Notes: generated by a model not told the origin, from the sequence alone. DNA of 64,000 nucleotides from Gracilibacillus ureilyticus (GCF_900111195.1 NZ_FOGL01000009.1:62001-126000); one strand, 5' to 3'. Counted from the first letter of the stretch, positions 10,959-20,553 are shown. Translations and numbers: made by a program.

Positions 10959-11477
10959 CTACTCCATATATTCTGTCCATATTATTTGTAATTGCTTGTC
11001 TTCTTTGACTTGAACGGCATCTAAAAAATTATGACTCTTCAGCTGATTTATTAATGCTTCAAGATCCGTCCATTCTCCTTCAACGGTTAACTCCATCTGT
11101 TGATCCGTATGAAATACTAACATTGTCTGATAGTGCTGAAATTCTTTTTGATATGCAGACAACTCAGCAAAAATCCGTTCCAGCTGCTGCTTAAGAAGTT
11201 CATCTGACAACATGGCTGACTGATCATCTATATCCATACGATACTCCAATGACATATTTTCCGAGAACCAGTTCTTCGTATAAATCCACAGCATTGTTTT
11301 CGGAATCTGCAACCGGTCTAACTGTCTTTCATTATTTGCTTTTTCAATAATATCATTTATTTTAGCTTCTGCTTTATCTTGTTTCCCTAATTGTAAGTAT
11401 CCCATGACAAGCTGTAAATCATTCAAATGATCATGTCGATAATGACGCAATAGTTCAATTACTTCTTTTTCGTCCAT
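10959..11477 (-). CDS. spo0B: Spo0B sporulation phosphotransferase
   Basis: This 172-residue protein relays phosphate from Spo0F to Spo0A in the sporulation phosphorelay. The phosphorylated histidine is H15 in RHYRHDHLND, within the first helix of the four-helix dimer domain. The C-terminal part is a degenerate kinase-like fold. I chose ATG 11477 because AGAGGTGA stands eight bases before it. The upstream GTG at 11489 has no ribosome binding site. The gene ends ten bases before obg, as in B. subtilis. Confidence 0.9.
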   Translation of the reverse strand: MDEKEVIELLRHYRHDHLNDLQLVMGYLQLGKQDKAEAKINDIIEKANNERQLDRLQIPKTMLWIYTKNWFSENMSLEYRMDIDDQSAMLSDELLKQQLERIFAELSAYQKEFQHYQTMLVFHTDQQMELTVEGEWTDLEALINQLKSHNFLDAVQVKEDKQLQIIWTEYME

Positions 11478-11684
11478 CCCCACGTTCACCTCTAAAGCAT
11501 AATAAGAAAATTATAGCATAGTTGGGATTGAAATGCGATAAGTCGAACACGGATGTTTTTGCTGCTGAGTTACCTTGTATATGGCTGAGGAATTTTCTAG
11601 AGGTTTTTTTTCGGAAAAATACCATTTATTCTTCACTCTCCCTGTGCAGGAGAGCTATTCAGATAATGAAACTGCTTTTATTCT

Positions 11685-11804
11685 TCAACATCTTCCTTGG
11701 AAAGAATCTGTTGATGTGGAAACGCCAATTACTTCAACAGCTTTATAATCAGCTGCCAGTTTAATGATTAAATCGCTTCTTTGCCTGGGACCATGCATTA
11801 ACAT
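11685..11804 (-). CDS. Unrecognised 39-residue ORF or gene remnant
   Basis: Between rpmA and spo0B a short frame opens at ATG 11804, preceded by GGAG at eight bases, and reads 39 codons with ordinary coding composition (MLMHGPRQRSDLIIK..., ending ...DSFQGRC). I do not recognise the family. The following 200 bases on the same strand have no open frame, so this may be the 5' remnant of a decayed gene rather than a real small protein. B. subtilis has no gene here. Confidence 0.3.
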   Translation of the reverse strand: MLMHGPRQRSDLIIKLAADYKAVEVIGVSTSTDSFQGRC

Positions 11805-11821
11805 ATGGTTTTCTCCAAATG

Positions 11822-11854
11822 AAAAAGACTCTAACCGCCAATGGTTAGAGTCTT
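11822..11854 (-). terminator. Terminator of the rplU-prp-rpmA operon
   Basis: A perfect 12-bp stem (AAGACTCTAACC / GGTTAGAGTCTT) with a six-base loop is followed on the minus strand by TTTTTC. Confidence 0.9.
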
Positions 11855-11863
11855 ATCAAATCC

Positions 11864-12157
<294 letters not shown>

Positions 12158-12487
12158 TTATTTATTAGCATCATTGATCGATATAAACTGACCATAATCC
12201 CGCTCAATAGTTTGTAAGGAAATAACCATTCCTTCTAACAAGAGAGACGCTTTCTCATCATTGTTATCATCAGGCAGGGAAATTTGCAAAAAACCACCTT
12301 CATCACCGGCCTGGTCGATAGATATATCAATCTCACATAATTGTAATACCGAATTAACAGCACCGAAGGAAACAGCAGACACTGCAGCACAAACTAAATC
12401 ATGCCCGTATGGACCACTTCCTGCATGTCCTGTAATGGTAAAGGATTTTATTGCACTTGGTTTACGCTCAATTGTCACTTCAATCAT
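12158..12487 (-). CDS. prp: Prp cysteine protease for L27 maturation
   Basis: This 109-residue protein (YsxB) cleaves the N-terminal extension of L27, which is essential for ribosome assembly in Firmicutes. The catalytic pair is visible as H21 in TGHAGSGPYGHD and C33 in DLVCAAVSAV. It sits between rplU and rpmA with gaps of 12 and 15 bases, the conserved order. Confidence 0.95.
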   Translation of the reverse strand: MIEVTIERKPSAIKSFTITGHAGSGPYGHDLVCAAVSAVSFGAVNSVLQLCEIDISIDQAGDEGGFLQISLPDDNNDEKASLLLEGMVISLQTIERDYGQFISINDANK

Positions 12488-12499
12488 AAGAGAAAACCC

Positions 12500-12808
12500 T
12501 TATGCATTGATTTTTTCAATCGTCAACTTAGTGTATGGCTGACGGTGACCTTGTTTGCGTGAATAGTTTTTCTTAGCTTTGAACTTGATTACAGTAATTT
12601 TCTTTTGACGGCCTTGCTTTTCCACTTTCGCAGTTACACTAGCTCCATCAACGTAAGGAGTACCAAATTTTGCTTCGTCTCCACCTACTGCAAGCACTTT
12701 GTCAAATGTTACTGATTCACCAGCTTCTGCAGCTAGTTTCTCAACGTAGATCACTTGGCCTTCTTCTACTTTCACTTGTTTTCCACCAGTTTCAATAATC
12801 GCGTACAC
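12500..12808 (-). CDS. rplU: 50S ribosomal protein L21
   Basis: This is a 102-residue L21, the normal length, with [13 protein letters not shown] at the start and [15 protein letters not shown] near the end. The start is GTG at 12808, with GAGGAGGTG five bases upstream. The longer reading from 12817 begins inside that ribosome binding site. It is the first gene of the rplU-prp-rpmA operon and follows an L21 leader. Confidence 0.97.
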   Translation of the reverse strand: MYAIIETGGKQVKVEEGQVIYVEKLAAEAGESVTFDKVLAVGGDEAKFGTPYVDGASVTAKVEKQGRQKKITVIKFKAKKNYSRKQGHRQPYTKLTIEKINA

Positions 12809-12922
12809 AATATGCACCTCCTCTAATACTCAGACTCGCCATACAGGCAGCTTTATCAAAAGCTTTCACAACCTGTTCTGTGCGGTTGCAGCAGCAACGG
12901 GTGCTACATAAACAACGAATCG
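12809..12922 (-). promoter_or_regulatory. L21 leader RNA
   Basis: The roughly 110 bases between the promoter and rplU resemble the L21 leader known from Firmicutes. A 5' stem region (ACCCGTTGCTGCTGCAACCG) is followed by the element around GAAAGCTTTTGATAAAGC and GAGTCTGAGTATTAGAGG just before the Shine-Dalgarno sequence. It is thought to allow feedback control by L21. I identified it from memory of the family, not from a covariance search. Confidence 0.7.
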
Positions 12923-12952
12923 ATCATACCATGATTTACAGTAGTTTGTCAA
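12923..12952 (-). promoter_or_regulatory. Sigma-A promoter of rplU operon
   Basis: TTGACA (12947-12952) and TATGAT (12923-12928) are separated by 18 bases. The promoter overlaps the end of the RNase G gene. Confidence 0.8.
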
Positions 12953-14381
12953 TGACCAAATCCTTATGCTGACTAATATATTCTTCAATTATCTCCACAC
13001 TGCCCGTCCTGACAATACGGTAATGCAGCGTCTGATCATCCGTAAAATGATATACATCGAATGTAATTATACCCTGTATGTTCGGGCGAATATTTTCACG
13101 GAAAAAACGAAGAAATTCTGCTGACCCAGCTATAATTATTGCTTCGGTTTTCGTACCATTCCATGCATATAACTGCCTTTCCAGCTGGTAAGCATAAGAT
13201 TCAAGGTTTTTCACATCATGAACGGTGGAAGACCTGTCTGTTAATAATTGAAGCAAACTGACATGTTCTCTCTTCCTCGCCATTTCTAATAATCCCAATC
13301 TGGTAAAGCCGTATACCTCTGTTCTGATAACGTCCTTTTCCAATTCCTTACACAACCATTTTCTAATTTGCTGCTGCTCTTCCCTGTTTTTCATTTTTAA
13401 AAAATCAATTAATATGATACCGGACAAGTTTCGTTTGCGGATCTCTGCTGCTATGGGTCGAATTGCCTTCCGGTTTATATGAAAAAGCGTCGTTCCTTTA
13501 TTTTGCCTGCTCTTGTACTGACTGCTGTCAATATCAATTACAGTTAATCCTTCTGTCTGTTCAATCGTCAGCATAATACCTTCTTTCGTCCGGACTGCCG
13601 GTTGAATCGATTCTTCCAGTAATTGATCAATCGTCTTATTGTCAGGCGAATGGACTGTCTGCTTATAAATCATCCTATCAGCTAATTGAGGGAAATTCCG
13701 TTCCATTTTCTTCATTTCTTCAAACTGGTCAAAAATGATTTCCGTCAGTGGCATACTTTGGTACTGGTTTAACATCTGATCAGGTATCTGATGAAGAAGG
13801 AGCAACGGACAAGGTGCCTTTTTGTGACTCGCCATACTTTTTATCTCTTCATATGTCTGGCGAAGCTTGTCCAGTTGTTCGCGTAAGTCCATTTCTGTTA
13901 TTTCCACACTCTTTGTACGGATAATTAAGCCTTCCTGCTCTGTTAAAAGCGGTTGAAAGATGGACTCCATTCTCACCCGCTCATGTTCCGAAAGCTTTTT
14001 CGAACAGGCAATATAGCCACTGTAGGGTAAATACACCATACTGTTCCCCGGAAAGGTAATATTCGCCGTTAATCTCGGCCCTTTGTCCTGATAGGCTTCT
14101 TTAATCACCTGGACAATAACGGATGACCCTTCCGTTAAACTTGAGCTTAATTCACCATCAAAAGGAAATTCCTTTTTTGCCAGAAACCCAACCACATTTT
14201 TCTCGATTTCAATAAATGCCGCCTCTATTGACTGATCAACATTTCTGACTTTTCCTAAATAAATGGAGCCAGTTCTAGCCTGGTTTGTTACACGCTCCAG
14301 CTGAATATCTTTGACCATATTTTCTTCCGTATACAGCCCGACTTTTTCTGTTAATTTTGTTTGAAATAATAACTTACACAT
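12936..14381 (-). CDS. rng: Ribonuclease E/G family endonuclease
   Basis: The 481-residue protein has an N-terminal RNase E/G core with an embedded S1 domain (residues about 35-120, TGSIYLGKV...AAFIEI...GFLAK) and a DNase-I-like catalytic segment. The first metal-binding aspartate is in IILIDFLKM and the second in LEKDVIRTEV, followed by RLGLLEMARKR. The zinc-link CPxC motif, usual right after this point, is absent: the sequence runs LLTDRSSTVHDVKN instead. RNase E/G is missing from B. subtilis but known at this position in other Bacillaceae. The gene overlaps spoIVFB by eight bases and ends inside the rplU promoter. Confidence 0.9.
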   Translation of the reverse strand: MCKLLFQTKLTEKVGLYTEENMVKDIQLERVTNQARTGSIYLGKVRNVDQSIEAAFIEIEKNVVGFLAKKEFPFDGELSSSLTEGSSVIVQVIKEAYQDKGPRLTANITFPGNSMVYLPYSGYIACSKKLSEHERVRMESIFQPLLTEQEGLIIRTKSVEITEMDLREQLDKLRQTYEEIKSMASHKKAPCPLLLLHQIPDQMLNQYQSMPLTEIIFDQFEEMKKMERNFPQLADRMIYKQTVHSPDNKTIDQLLEESIQPAVRTKEGIMLTIEQTEGLTVIDIDSSQYKSRQNKGTTLFHINRKAIRPIAAEIRKRNLSGIILIDFLKMKNREEQQQIRKWLCKELEKDVIRTEVYGFTRLGLLEMARKREHVSLLQLLTDRSSTVHDVKNLESYAYQLERQLYAWNGTKTEAIIIAGSAEFLRFFRENIRPNIQGIITFDVYHFTDDQTLHYRIVRTGSVEIIEEYISQHKDLVIDKLL

Positions 14382-15264
14382 AGGTTACCTCTTCTTCTCT
14401 ATTTACAATCTCACCAACCGTTAACCGGTGATTTTTTTTAGCAAAAAAAATATCCATACATTCCGTTTCTGTTAAATCCGTATGCACCGTACCTTTATCT
14501 TCTATTACCTGGATGAAATGATACCGGTTGCGGTAAAATTTTTGCAATATATCAATTAGTCGCTTTTCTTTGCTCACCTTTAAAATGGATTTTTTCTTAT
14601 AATGATGTGCAGCAGCACTATTCCGATACAGAATAAATTTCCACCATTTATAATGCCTACGTGTCCATTCTATCCGATTTTCCCAAAATAAAAAACCAAA
14701 AAGCAAACATAAACTTAGTGAAGTATTACCAATAAGTAAAGCACAGGTAAGAAAAGTAACTATGGATATCATTGACAGGATGATCGTTAAAGAATGTGCT
14801 GTCTGGAAAGGAAATAAGTTATCACAGATAAGGTGTAAAATCCGACCTCCATCTAACGGGTAAATCGGCAGTAAATTTCCCAAAAAAATAAAAATATTAT
14901 ACTGCATTGCAGTGTTAACGGCCGACTCCGGGAACCATTCGATAGAACCTAAAAAATAAAAAAAGAAGAATAAAAACAAATGCTGTGCAGGACCGGCGAG
15001 TGTAACGATCCACTCCTCTTTCATTGGCCGCAGCCCGCTCTCTTCTGTTTCCATTACTCCCCCAAATATCCATAAATAAATCCGCTTAACTTTCCAATTG
15101 TATTTTTTAGCAAAATAAAAATGACCCAATTCATGAATAATCACAATAAAAGCAATGATAAGGAGATCGATAAACATACCTGTAATAATTGCTACAGCAA
15201 TAAAGAAAAAAACAATTGGATGAATATGAACCGGGGGCAGAAACTTACTGTTGTTCATTAACAT
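14374..15264 (-). CDS. spoIVFB: SpoIVFB intramembrane metalloprotease
   Basis: This 296-residue site-2-type protease cleaves pro-sigma-K in the mother cell. It has several membrane segments, the zinc motif HELGHFYFAKK, the GPAQH segment, the third zinc ligand in YPLDGGR, and a C-terminal CBS-like domain (residues about 225-290). Two in-frame ATG codons (15264 and 15258) are possible. The reading frame overlaps spoIVFA by 20 bases, so the two proteins, which form a complex, are made together. RNase G follows directly. Confidence 0.95.
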   Translation of the reverse strand: MLMNNSKFLPPVHIHPIVFFFIAVAIITGMFIDLLIIAFIVIIHELGHFYFAKKYNWKVKRIYLWIFGGVMETEESGLRPMKEEWIVTLAGPAQHLFLFFFFYFLGSIEWFPESAVNTAMQYNIFIFLGNLLPIYPLDGGRILHLICDNLFPFQTAHSLTIILSMISIVTFLTCALLIGNTSLSLCLLFGFLFWENRIEWTRRHYKWWKFILYRNSAAAHHYKKKSILKVSKEKRLIDILQKFYRNRYHFIQVIEDKGTVHTDLTETECMDIFFAKKNHRLTVGEIVNREEEVTYV

Positions 15265-16012
15265 GGATTACCTGAATCGGGTCAATGTACTGTTGGTTTT
15301 TCTCGACAGCAAAGTAAATAGCCTTGTTCGCTTCTGACGGTTCATATGAGCCAATTACCTGATTGGACCTGACAGACTGATAGGAATGAACTTCAATATC
15401 TGTTAAATAACCATAAATCGTTTTACTGCGATCAGCGTGCTGAATAATTACTGTCTTCCCTGTTTTCGGGTCATTTCCTGCAAAAAGTACCGTACCTGCC
15501 TCTACTGCAGCCACTTCTGTTTCTTCCTCAGCTGTTATTAGAATACCTTGACCATTTTCCTGGAAAGATTGGTTAACCTGTCCAAATGCAGGCAATACAG
15601 CAATTTCTTCTCCTTCCGTAACACTTGTTTCCCATGCAAATGGTGCTCCGAATTTTGCCTGATACCATGCATTGACTGTTGCGAAAGGAAATTCTTCTTT
15701 TAGCACATAGCTTGTCCATTCTTTTGGTTTCTCCAACAAGCTTGATTCCGAATTAATAGAAACAGCACATATCACGAAAAGGAATACAGCGATGATACTT
15801 CTCAGCAAAAAGGCCCGAAAAATTAACGGGTGATTATTATTTGATTGGCCACTGTAACTAGGTATGGAAGGGTAAAAACCGTGTCTTTCTTCATCTTCTA
15901 TAGTCATTCTTTTTGAAAAGTCGGTGCTGCTTTTTTGATAATTGATTTTTTTCTTTTCCTGTTTCCGGCGGTTAATATTGTTTCGAATGGATGATAAATT
16001 ATTCTTTTTCAT
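15245..16012 (-). CDS. spoIVFA: SpoIVFA, inhibitor and anchor of SpoIVFB
   Basis: The 255-residue protein has a basic N-terminus, one membrane helix around residues 60-80 and an extracytoplasmic M23-like domain near the C-terminus (ITAEEETEVAAVEAGTVLFA, IQHADRSKTIYGYL). SpoIVFA holds SpoIVFB inactive until SpoIVB cleaves it. The peptidase-like fold lacks the HxH zinc site, as expected for this family. The ATG at 16012 has AAAGGG ten bases upstream and a sigma-E-like promoter just before it. A longer frame from 16045 would start inside that promoter. Confidence 0.92.
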   Translation of the reverse strand: MKKNNLSSIRNNINRRKQEKKKINYQKSSTDFSKRMTIEDEERHGFYPSIPSYSGQSNNNHPLIFRAFLLRSIIAVFLFVICAVSINSESSLLEKPKEWTSYVLKEEFPFATVNAWYQAKFGAPFAWETSVTEGEEIAVLPAFGQVNQSFQENGQGILITAEEETEVAAVEAGTVLFAGNDPKTGKTVIIQHADRSKTIYGYLTDIEVHSYQSVRSNQVIGSYEPSEANKAIYFAVEKNQQYIDPIQVIHVNEQQ

Positions 16013-16043
16013 ATCCTCACAACCCTTTATCCAGTTTGTAATC

Positions 16044-16070
16044 ATTGTATGACAAGCACTGTATGAATAT
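16044..16070 (-). promoter_or_regulatory. Sigma-E-type promoter of spoIVF
   Basis: ATATT (16066-16070) and CATACAAT (16044-16051), separated by 14 bases, match the sigma-E consensus closely. The B. subtilis spoIVF operon is sigma-E dependent. The start codon lies 32 bases downstream. Confidence 0.75.
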
Positions 16071-16232
16071 GAGTCAATTTCTTTGCAGATCAGAAAAGAA
16101 AGAGAGGTTGGTACATCTTTTTAAAGTTTCATTCAAAAGAACCAGGTAGTGCAGAACAATACCCTTAATTTGGTTGATGTGAGGTAAGAGTCATTAAGCT
16201 ATGTTTGTACTATAGTGCCGATCCGTCCCAGA

Positions 16233-16283
16233 AAATAAAAATTCTCATGAACAATCCATCCAGTGAATGTCCATGAGAATTTT
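16233..16283 (-). terminator. Terminator downstream of minD
   Basis: A 12-bp stem (AAAATTCTCATG / CATGAGAATTTT) with a long loop is followed on the minus strand by TATTTTC. Confidence 0.65.
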
Positions 16284-16330
16284 ATAGTAATATGAAAATG
16301 TGTACCTTCTTACATATGAAAATCACACAT

Positions 16331-17125
16331 CTAATTTCTTCCAAAGACTTTCTTCAATTTATCGATAAAGGTTACCTTTTGATCAAGTGATTGGAGCGGC
16401 ACCGATTCTCCTAAAATTCTTCTCGAAATATTGCGATAAGAGATCGATGCTTTTGTGTTTGGCTGAAAAGCAATCGGCTCTCCATGATTGGTTGCTTTAA
16501 TAACTTCATCATCATCTGCTACAATTCCAATAAGGTCAATGGAAAGTATCTGCATAATTTCATCAATATCCAGCATATCTCCACTCTTCATCATGTGGTT
16601 TCGTATACGGTTGATGATCAGGTTCGGCGGATCAATATCTTCCTGTTCTAATAAACCAATAATGCGGTCGGCATCCCTCACACTCGATTTCTCCGGTGTA
16701 GTAACAACTAATGCTTTGTCAGCACCTGCAACAGCGTTCTTAAAGCCTTGCTCAATACCTGCCGGGCAATCTATTAATATATAATCATATTCTGCTTTTA
16801 ACTCTGTAATAATTTCAATCATACCCTCTGGTGTTAATGCATTCTTATCACTAGTTTGTGCAGCAGGCAGTAAGTATAAACAGTCAAAACGTTTATCTTT
16901 AACTAATGCCTGTGAAACTTTGCAACGCTTCTCTACCACATCGATAATGTCATAAATGATACGATTCTCCAGCCCCATCACAACATCTAAGTTCCGCAGG
17001 CCAATATCTGTATCTATTAAACACACTTTTTTCTCTAGTAATGCTAAAGAAGTACCTAAATTAGCTGTCGTAGTGGTTTTACCAACGCCACCTTTTCCTG
17101 ATGTAATAACAATCGCTTCACCCAT
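16331..17125 (-). CDS. minD: Septum site-determining ATPase MinD
   Basis: The 264-residue ParA-family ATPase has the deviant Walker A motif GKGGVGKTTTTAN, the switch region DTDIGLRNLDVVMGL and Walker B IDCPAGIE. The C-terminal amphipathic helix that binds membrane is IDKLKKVFGR. MinD recruits MinC to block division at the poles and also matters for asymmetric division in spore formers. It overlaps minC by eight bases. Confidence 0.97.
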   Translation of the reverse strand: MGEAIVITSGKGGVGKTTTTANLGTSLALLEKKVCLIDTDIGLRNLDVVMGLENRIIYDIIDVVEKRCKVSQALVKDKRFDCLYLLPAAQTSDKNALTPEGMIEIITELKAEYDYILIDCPAGIEQGFKNAVAGADKALVVTTPEKSSVRDADRIIGLLEQEDIDPPNLIINRIRNHMMKSGDMLDIDEIMQILSIDLIGIVADDDEVIKATNHGEPIAFQPNTKASISYRNISRRILGESVPLQSLDQKVTFIDKLKKVFGRN

Positions 17126-17798
17126 TCATAATCCTCCTCTCAAAAACACTTAAATCAGATCGTGTTCTGGCTAATGTGCTGATACGATCCATGATTATTT
17201 GTTCACTGTCTCTGTCAACAAAACCACATTCCATCATGCCGCCATCCCCTTCATCCGGTGAACGGCTCATCACATTTGCAATTCTCAGCTGTGTTGGACT
17301 CATATAAGATGCAGCAATAATGGAAGATTTGTTGCCGTCACTGCCAGCGTGTGCGATTCCTCTCAAATGTCCAAGAATATATATATTACCTGTTGCTACT
17401 ACCTTTCCGCCAGGATTCACGTCCCCAATTAATAACAGGTCTCCAACTATGTTTAATTCCTGGCCAGAACGGATAATTTTATTATGTAGTTTGATCGCTG
17501 TATCATCTTTCCACTCAAGTGCTGTCTGTTTTAAAATAACATTCGATACGATTTGATCAACTGTAAAGTTTTGCTGATTAGCAAACATTTCTTTTAACTT
17601 TTCTTCCTGCTCTCCGGTTATGTACCGGTTACCAAGCTCCACCCTTATCCGGATTGGCTGTTCATTCTCTGCTATATAATTCATTGATAGAACACTTTCT
17701 AATTCTTTTAATAGATCATTGAATGCACACGTATCATCCATAAAAAGTGTCAGACCGTCCCGTGTTCCTTTTATAGTGATACAACGATTAGTTACCAC
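17118..17798 (-). CDS. minC: Septum site-determining protein MinC
   Basis: This 226-residue FtsZ-assembly inhibitor has an N-terminal domain (residues about 1-100) and the C-terminal beta-helix domain (about 105-210, VGDLLLIGDVNPGG, ATGNIYILGHLRGIAHAG) that dimerises and binds MinD. The start is GTG at 17796-17798 behind AAGGA. It follows mreD in the mreBCD-minCD order of B. subtilis. Confidence 0.95.
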   Translation of the reverse strand: MVTNRCITIKGTRDGLTLFMDDTCAFNDLLKELESVLSMNYIAENEQPIRIRVELGNRYITGEQEEKLKEMFANQQNFTVDQIVSNVILKQTALEWKDDTAIKLHNKIIRSGQELNIVGDLLLIGDVNPGGKVVATGNIYILGHLRGIAHAGSDGNKSSIIAASYMSPTQLRIANVMSRSPDEGDGGMMECGFVDRDSEQIIMDRISTLARTRSDLSVFERRIMNG

Positions 17799-17836
17799 AA
17801 TCCTTCAACCCCTTAATCTGCTTCCTGGTGTGTAAT

Positions 17837-18382
17837 TCAATCCTTGTGCTGAAACTTAATATATTGCCACTTTTTTAATAGTTTTTTAATCAGCGGGTAA
17901 AAAACAACCCCAACAATAATGTTCCAAGAGATTGTTGGCAATAATCTTTGAAACAGGTAAACATTCCATTCCATTTGGTGGATTTGTATTATATTATAAA
18001 GAAAATATGCAAGAATGTCTGCAATAAAAACCCCTATTATCATTACTAAAACTGTAACATAAAGATTTGCATGCAACCATTTCATTAAATTCCGTATAAT
18101 ATAAATAGAAGCAGCGTAAACGAATAAGTATATCCCGATAATGGGTGTGTATAATATATCTACTAACAGACCGAAAAGTGCTGCAAACAAAAAGCTGTAA
18201 TAAGTATTTCTCCGATCAAAAAAGACCGTGATATAGATTGTGAATATTAACATAAAATGGGATACCATCTGCCAGTTTTCAGGTATATATGTTAACCTTG
18301 TTAAAACATTCGCTAATGCACCTTCTAACATGATTAAAAACAAGCAAATACATGCAAGTAAGAAGGGGATGACTCGACTCAT
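17837..18382 (-). CDS. mreD: Rod shape-determining membrane protein MreD
   Basis: The 181-residue protein consists almost wholly of membrane helices (about five or six) and fits MreD in length and position. MreD forms part of the elongasome with MreC. Its ATG overlaps the mreC TGA by four bases. Confidence 0.93.
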   Translation of the reverse strand: MSRVIPFLLACICLFLIMLEGALANVLTRLTYIPENWQMVSHFMLIFTIYITVFFDRRNTYYSFLFAALFGLLVDILYTPIIGIYLFVYAASIYIIRNLMKWLHANLYVTVLVMIIGVFIADILAYFLYNIIQIHQMEWNVYLFQRLLPTISWNIIVGVVFYPLIKKLLKKWQYIKFQHKD

Positions 18383-19284
18383 GATTCATCCACCTCATCT
18401 GTACTTTCCTCTTCAGCTGCTTCCGCTTCTTCTGTTGTTATCATTCCACGGTCTATCACAATAACGTGATGAACAGATTCAAAATCTGCTGAAGGTTTCA
18501 CATAAGCTACTTTTGTTAAAGAATAACGGCCCTCTGTTACCTCGGTAACTTCCCCGATCTCTAAACCTTTTGGAAAGACACCGCCAAGACCTGATGAAAA
18601 TACTACTTGTCCTGCTTTTAAATTATCATTGTTCTCATTTAACTCCAATAATAAATAATCTGTTTCCTCATCATAACCAACAATAAATCCTGACATATCT
18701 GCCGCATTTTCGTCCTGGTCCACATTAACAGAGATTCGGTTGGATCTGTCAAAACCATTTAATAACAGGACAGTGGAAGTGAACGGGGAGCTTGTCTGTA
18801 CCTTACCAATCATCCCTTCCCCTGTGATCACAGCCATATTCGGTCCTACTCCATCCTGTGTTCCTTTATTAATTGTAATTTGTTTAAACCAGTAGTCCTT
18901 GCTTCTTGCAACAACGGAAGCCTGAATGGCATTAAAATTCTGCAGAAAGTCTGACTCTGTCTTACCAAGAATCGCCTGTAATTCTTCTATTTCCTTCGTT
19001 TTTTCCTGGTTTTCATATTCGAGCTGGCGAATTTCTTCCAATTGTGCCTTCAGTTCCTGATTTTCTGAATAAACATTTTTTATTTCGTTTATGTTAGAAA
19101 AGAATGTGGTAGTAAAGTTTACAGGCTCATTTACTACTTGCTGCAGCCAGCCGACACTATCATGCACAAAATCTTCAATTAATGTTAAATTACTTCTTTT
19201 GCTTAACGAAAATCCAATTAACCCTACTAAAATCATAAGAACGATAAGCAAAATAAATAGATGCTTTTTCTTAAATAGAAACAT
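18379..19284 (-). CDS. mreC: Rod shape-determining protein MreC
   Basis: This 301-residue protein has an N-terminal membrane helix (residues about 8-27), a coiled coil (about 65-110), the MreC beta-barrel domain (VVARSKDYWFKQITINKG, GMIGKV, SSGLGGVFPKGLEIG) and an acidic Glu-rich tail. It bridges MreB and the cell-wall synthases outside the membrane. It sits 12 bases after mreB and overlaps mreD. Confidence 0.95.
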   Translation of the reverse strand: MFLFKKKHLFILLIVLMILVGLIGFSLSKRSNLTLIEDFVHDSVGWLQQVVNEPVNFTTTFFSNINEIKNVYSENQELKAQLEEIRQLEYENQEKTKEIEELQAILGKTESDFLQNFNAIQASVVARSKDYWFKQITINKGTQDGVGPNMAVITGEGMIGKVQTSSPFTSTVLLLNGFDRSNRISVNVDQDENAADMSGFIVGYDEETDYLLLELNENNDNLKAGQVVFSSGLGGVFPKGLEIGEVTEVTEGRYSLTKVAYVKPSADFESVHHVIVIDRGMITTEEAEAAEEESTDEVDES

Positions 19285-19296
19285 ACAAACACCTGC

Positions 19297-20337
19297 TTAA
19301 TCTGTAAAACGGTGAGTAGAGTTTTTTGATTGTGAGCGGAACTGTTCAATATATTCCAGTGACTTTCCTGTTCCGATTGCCACACTGTCCAGTGGTTCCT
19401 CTGCAACAAAAGTAGGCATTTTTGTTTCATCACTTATGACTTCATCGAGACCTTTTAATAGAGCCCCGCCGCCAGACAATACAATTCCTCTGTCCATAAC
19501 GTCTGCAGAAAGTTCAGGAGGAGTTAATTCCAGTGTATTCTTGACAGATTCGACAATTGCATCAACTGTATCCTTTAGAGCATAAGCTATTTCTTCCGAT
19601 GTAATGGTAATGGTTTTAGGCAAACCTGTTAACAAGTCTCTCCCTCTAATATCCATTTCGTCTACTTCTGTAGGAACTTTTGCTGAACCTATATCCATTT
19701 TAATGGATTCAGCTGATCTTTCCCCAATCATCAAGTTATATTTCCGTTTGACATATTGAATAATGGCATCATCCATATCATCACCAGCTGTACGGATCGA
19801 TTTACTTGTAACGATTCCGCCTAATGAGATAACCGCAACTTCTGTTGTTCCACCACCAATATCAACAATCATGCTTCCTGTTGGTTCCCATACAGGAAGA
19901 CCTGCTCCAATTGCTGCTGCAAAAGGCTCTGCAATTGGAAAAGCATCTTTTGCACCTGCCTGCTTTGTAGCATCAATAACAGCCCGCTCTTCCACCATAG
20001 TAATCCCTGATGGCACACAAACCATAACGTTCGGTTTTTTAGCAAAAGATGATCGGTTTTTTTGAGCTAACTTGATATAATATTTCATCATTGCAGCTGT
20101 TGTATCATAATCGGCAATAACCCCATCCTTCATCGGGCGGATGACCGCAATATTACCGGGAGTCCGTCCAATCATTTTCTTTGCATCACTGCCCACTGCC
20201 TCAATATCGCCAGTTGCTTTATTAATCGCAACAACAGAAGGTTCTCTTACTACAACACCTTTACCTTTTATGAATACAAGGGTATTCGCAGTTCCCAGAT
20301 CTATCCCCAAATCTTGTGAAAAGTTTAATAATGCCAA
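19297..20337 (-). CDS. mreB: Actin-like MreB
   Basis: The 346-residue bacterial actin has the phosphate-1 motif [14 protein letters not shown], the phosphate-2 motif [14 protein letters not shown] and the adenosine motif [11 protein letters not shown]. It directs lateral wall growth. I place the start at TTG 20335-20337, which has GAGAGGA eight to nine bases upstream and gives the usual short N-terminus. An in-frame ATG at 20379 lacks a ribosome binding site. It heads mreBCD-minCD. Confidence 0.96.
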   Translation of the reverse strand: MALLNFSQDLGIDLGTANTLVFIKGKGVVVREPSVVAINKATGDIEAVGSDAKKMIGRTPGNIAVIRPMKDGVIADYDTTAAMMKYYIKLAQKNRSSFAKKPNVMVCVPSGITMVEERAVIDATKQAGAKDAFPIAEPFAAAIGAGLPVWEPTGSMIVDIGGGTTEVAVISLGGIVTSKSIRTAGDDMDDAIIQYVKRKYNLMIGERSAESIKMDIGSAKVPTEVDEMDIRGRDLLTGLPKTITITSEEIAYALKDTVDAIVESVKNTLELTPPELSADVMDRGIVLSGGGALLKGLDEVISDETKMPTFVAEEPLDSVAIGTGKSLEYIEQFRSQSKNSTHRFTD

Positions 20338-20553
20338 TCTTTTTCTTCCTCTCAAAGCTAATTTATTAATGTTAATCATGCTTATTTTATGCTCAAATTA
20401 TCATTCAATCAAGAATTTGCCTGTAAATTTGCTCTGTTCATAATTATAGTATAGGCAATATCCTTTATTAAATTGCATAGTAAATGTTGCATAATACCAT
20501 TTATTTCATTCTAATTCTACTATATACTTTTACTGTAATAACGTACAATAATA

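Noticed and set aside
11522-11764. 80-codon plus-strand ORF between spo0B and rpmA
   Set aside because: It lacks a ribosome binding site, and the opposite strand of the same stretch looks more coding-like.
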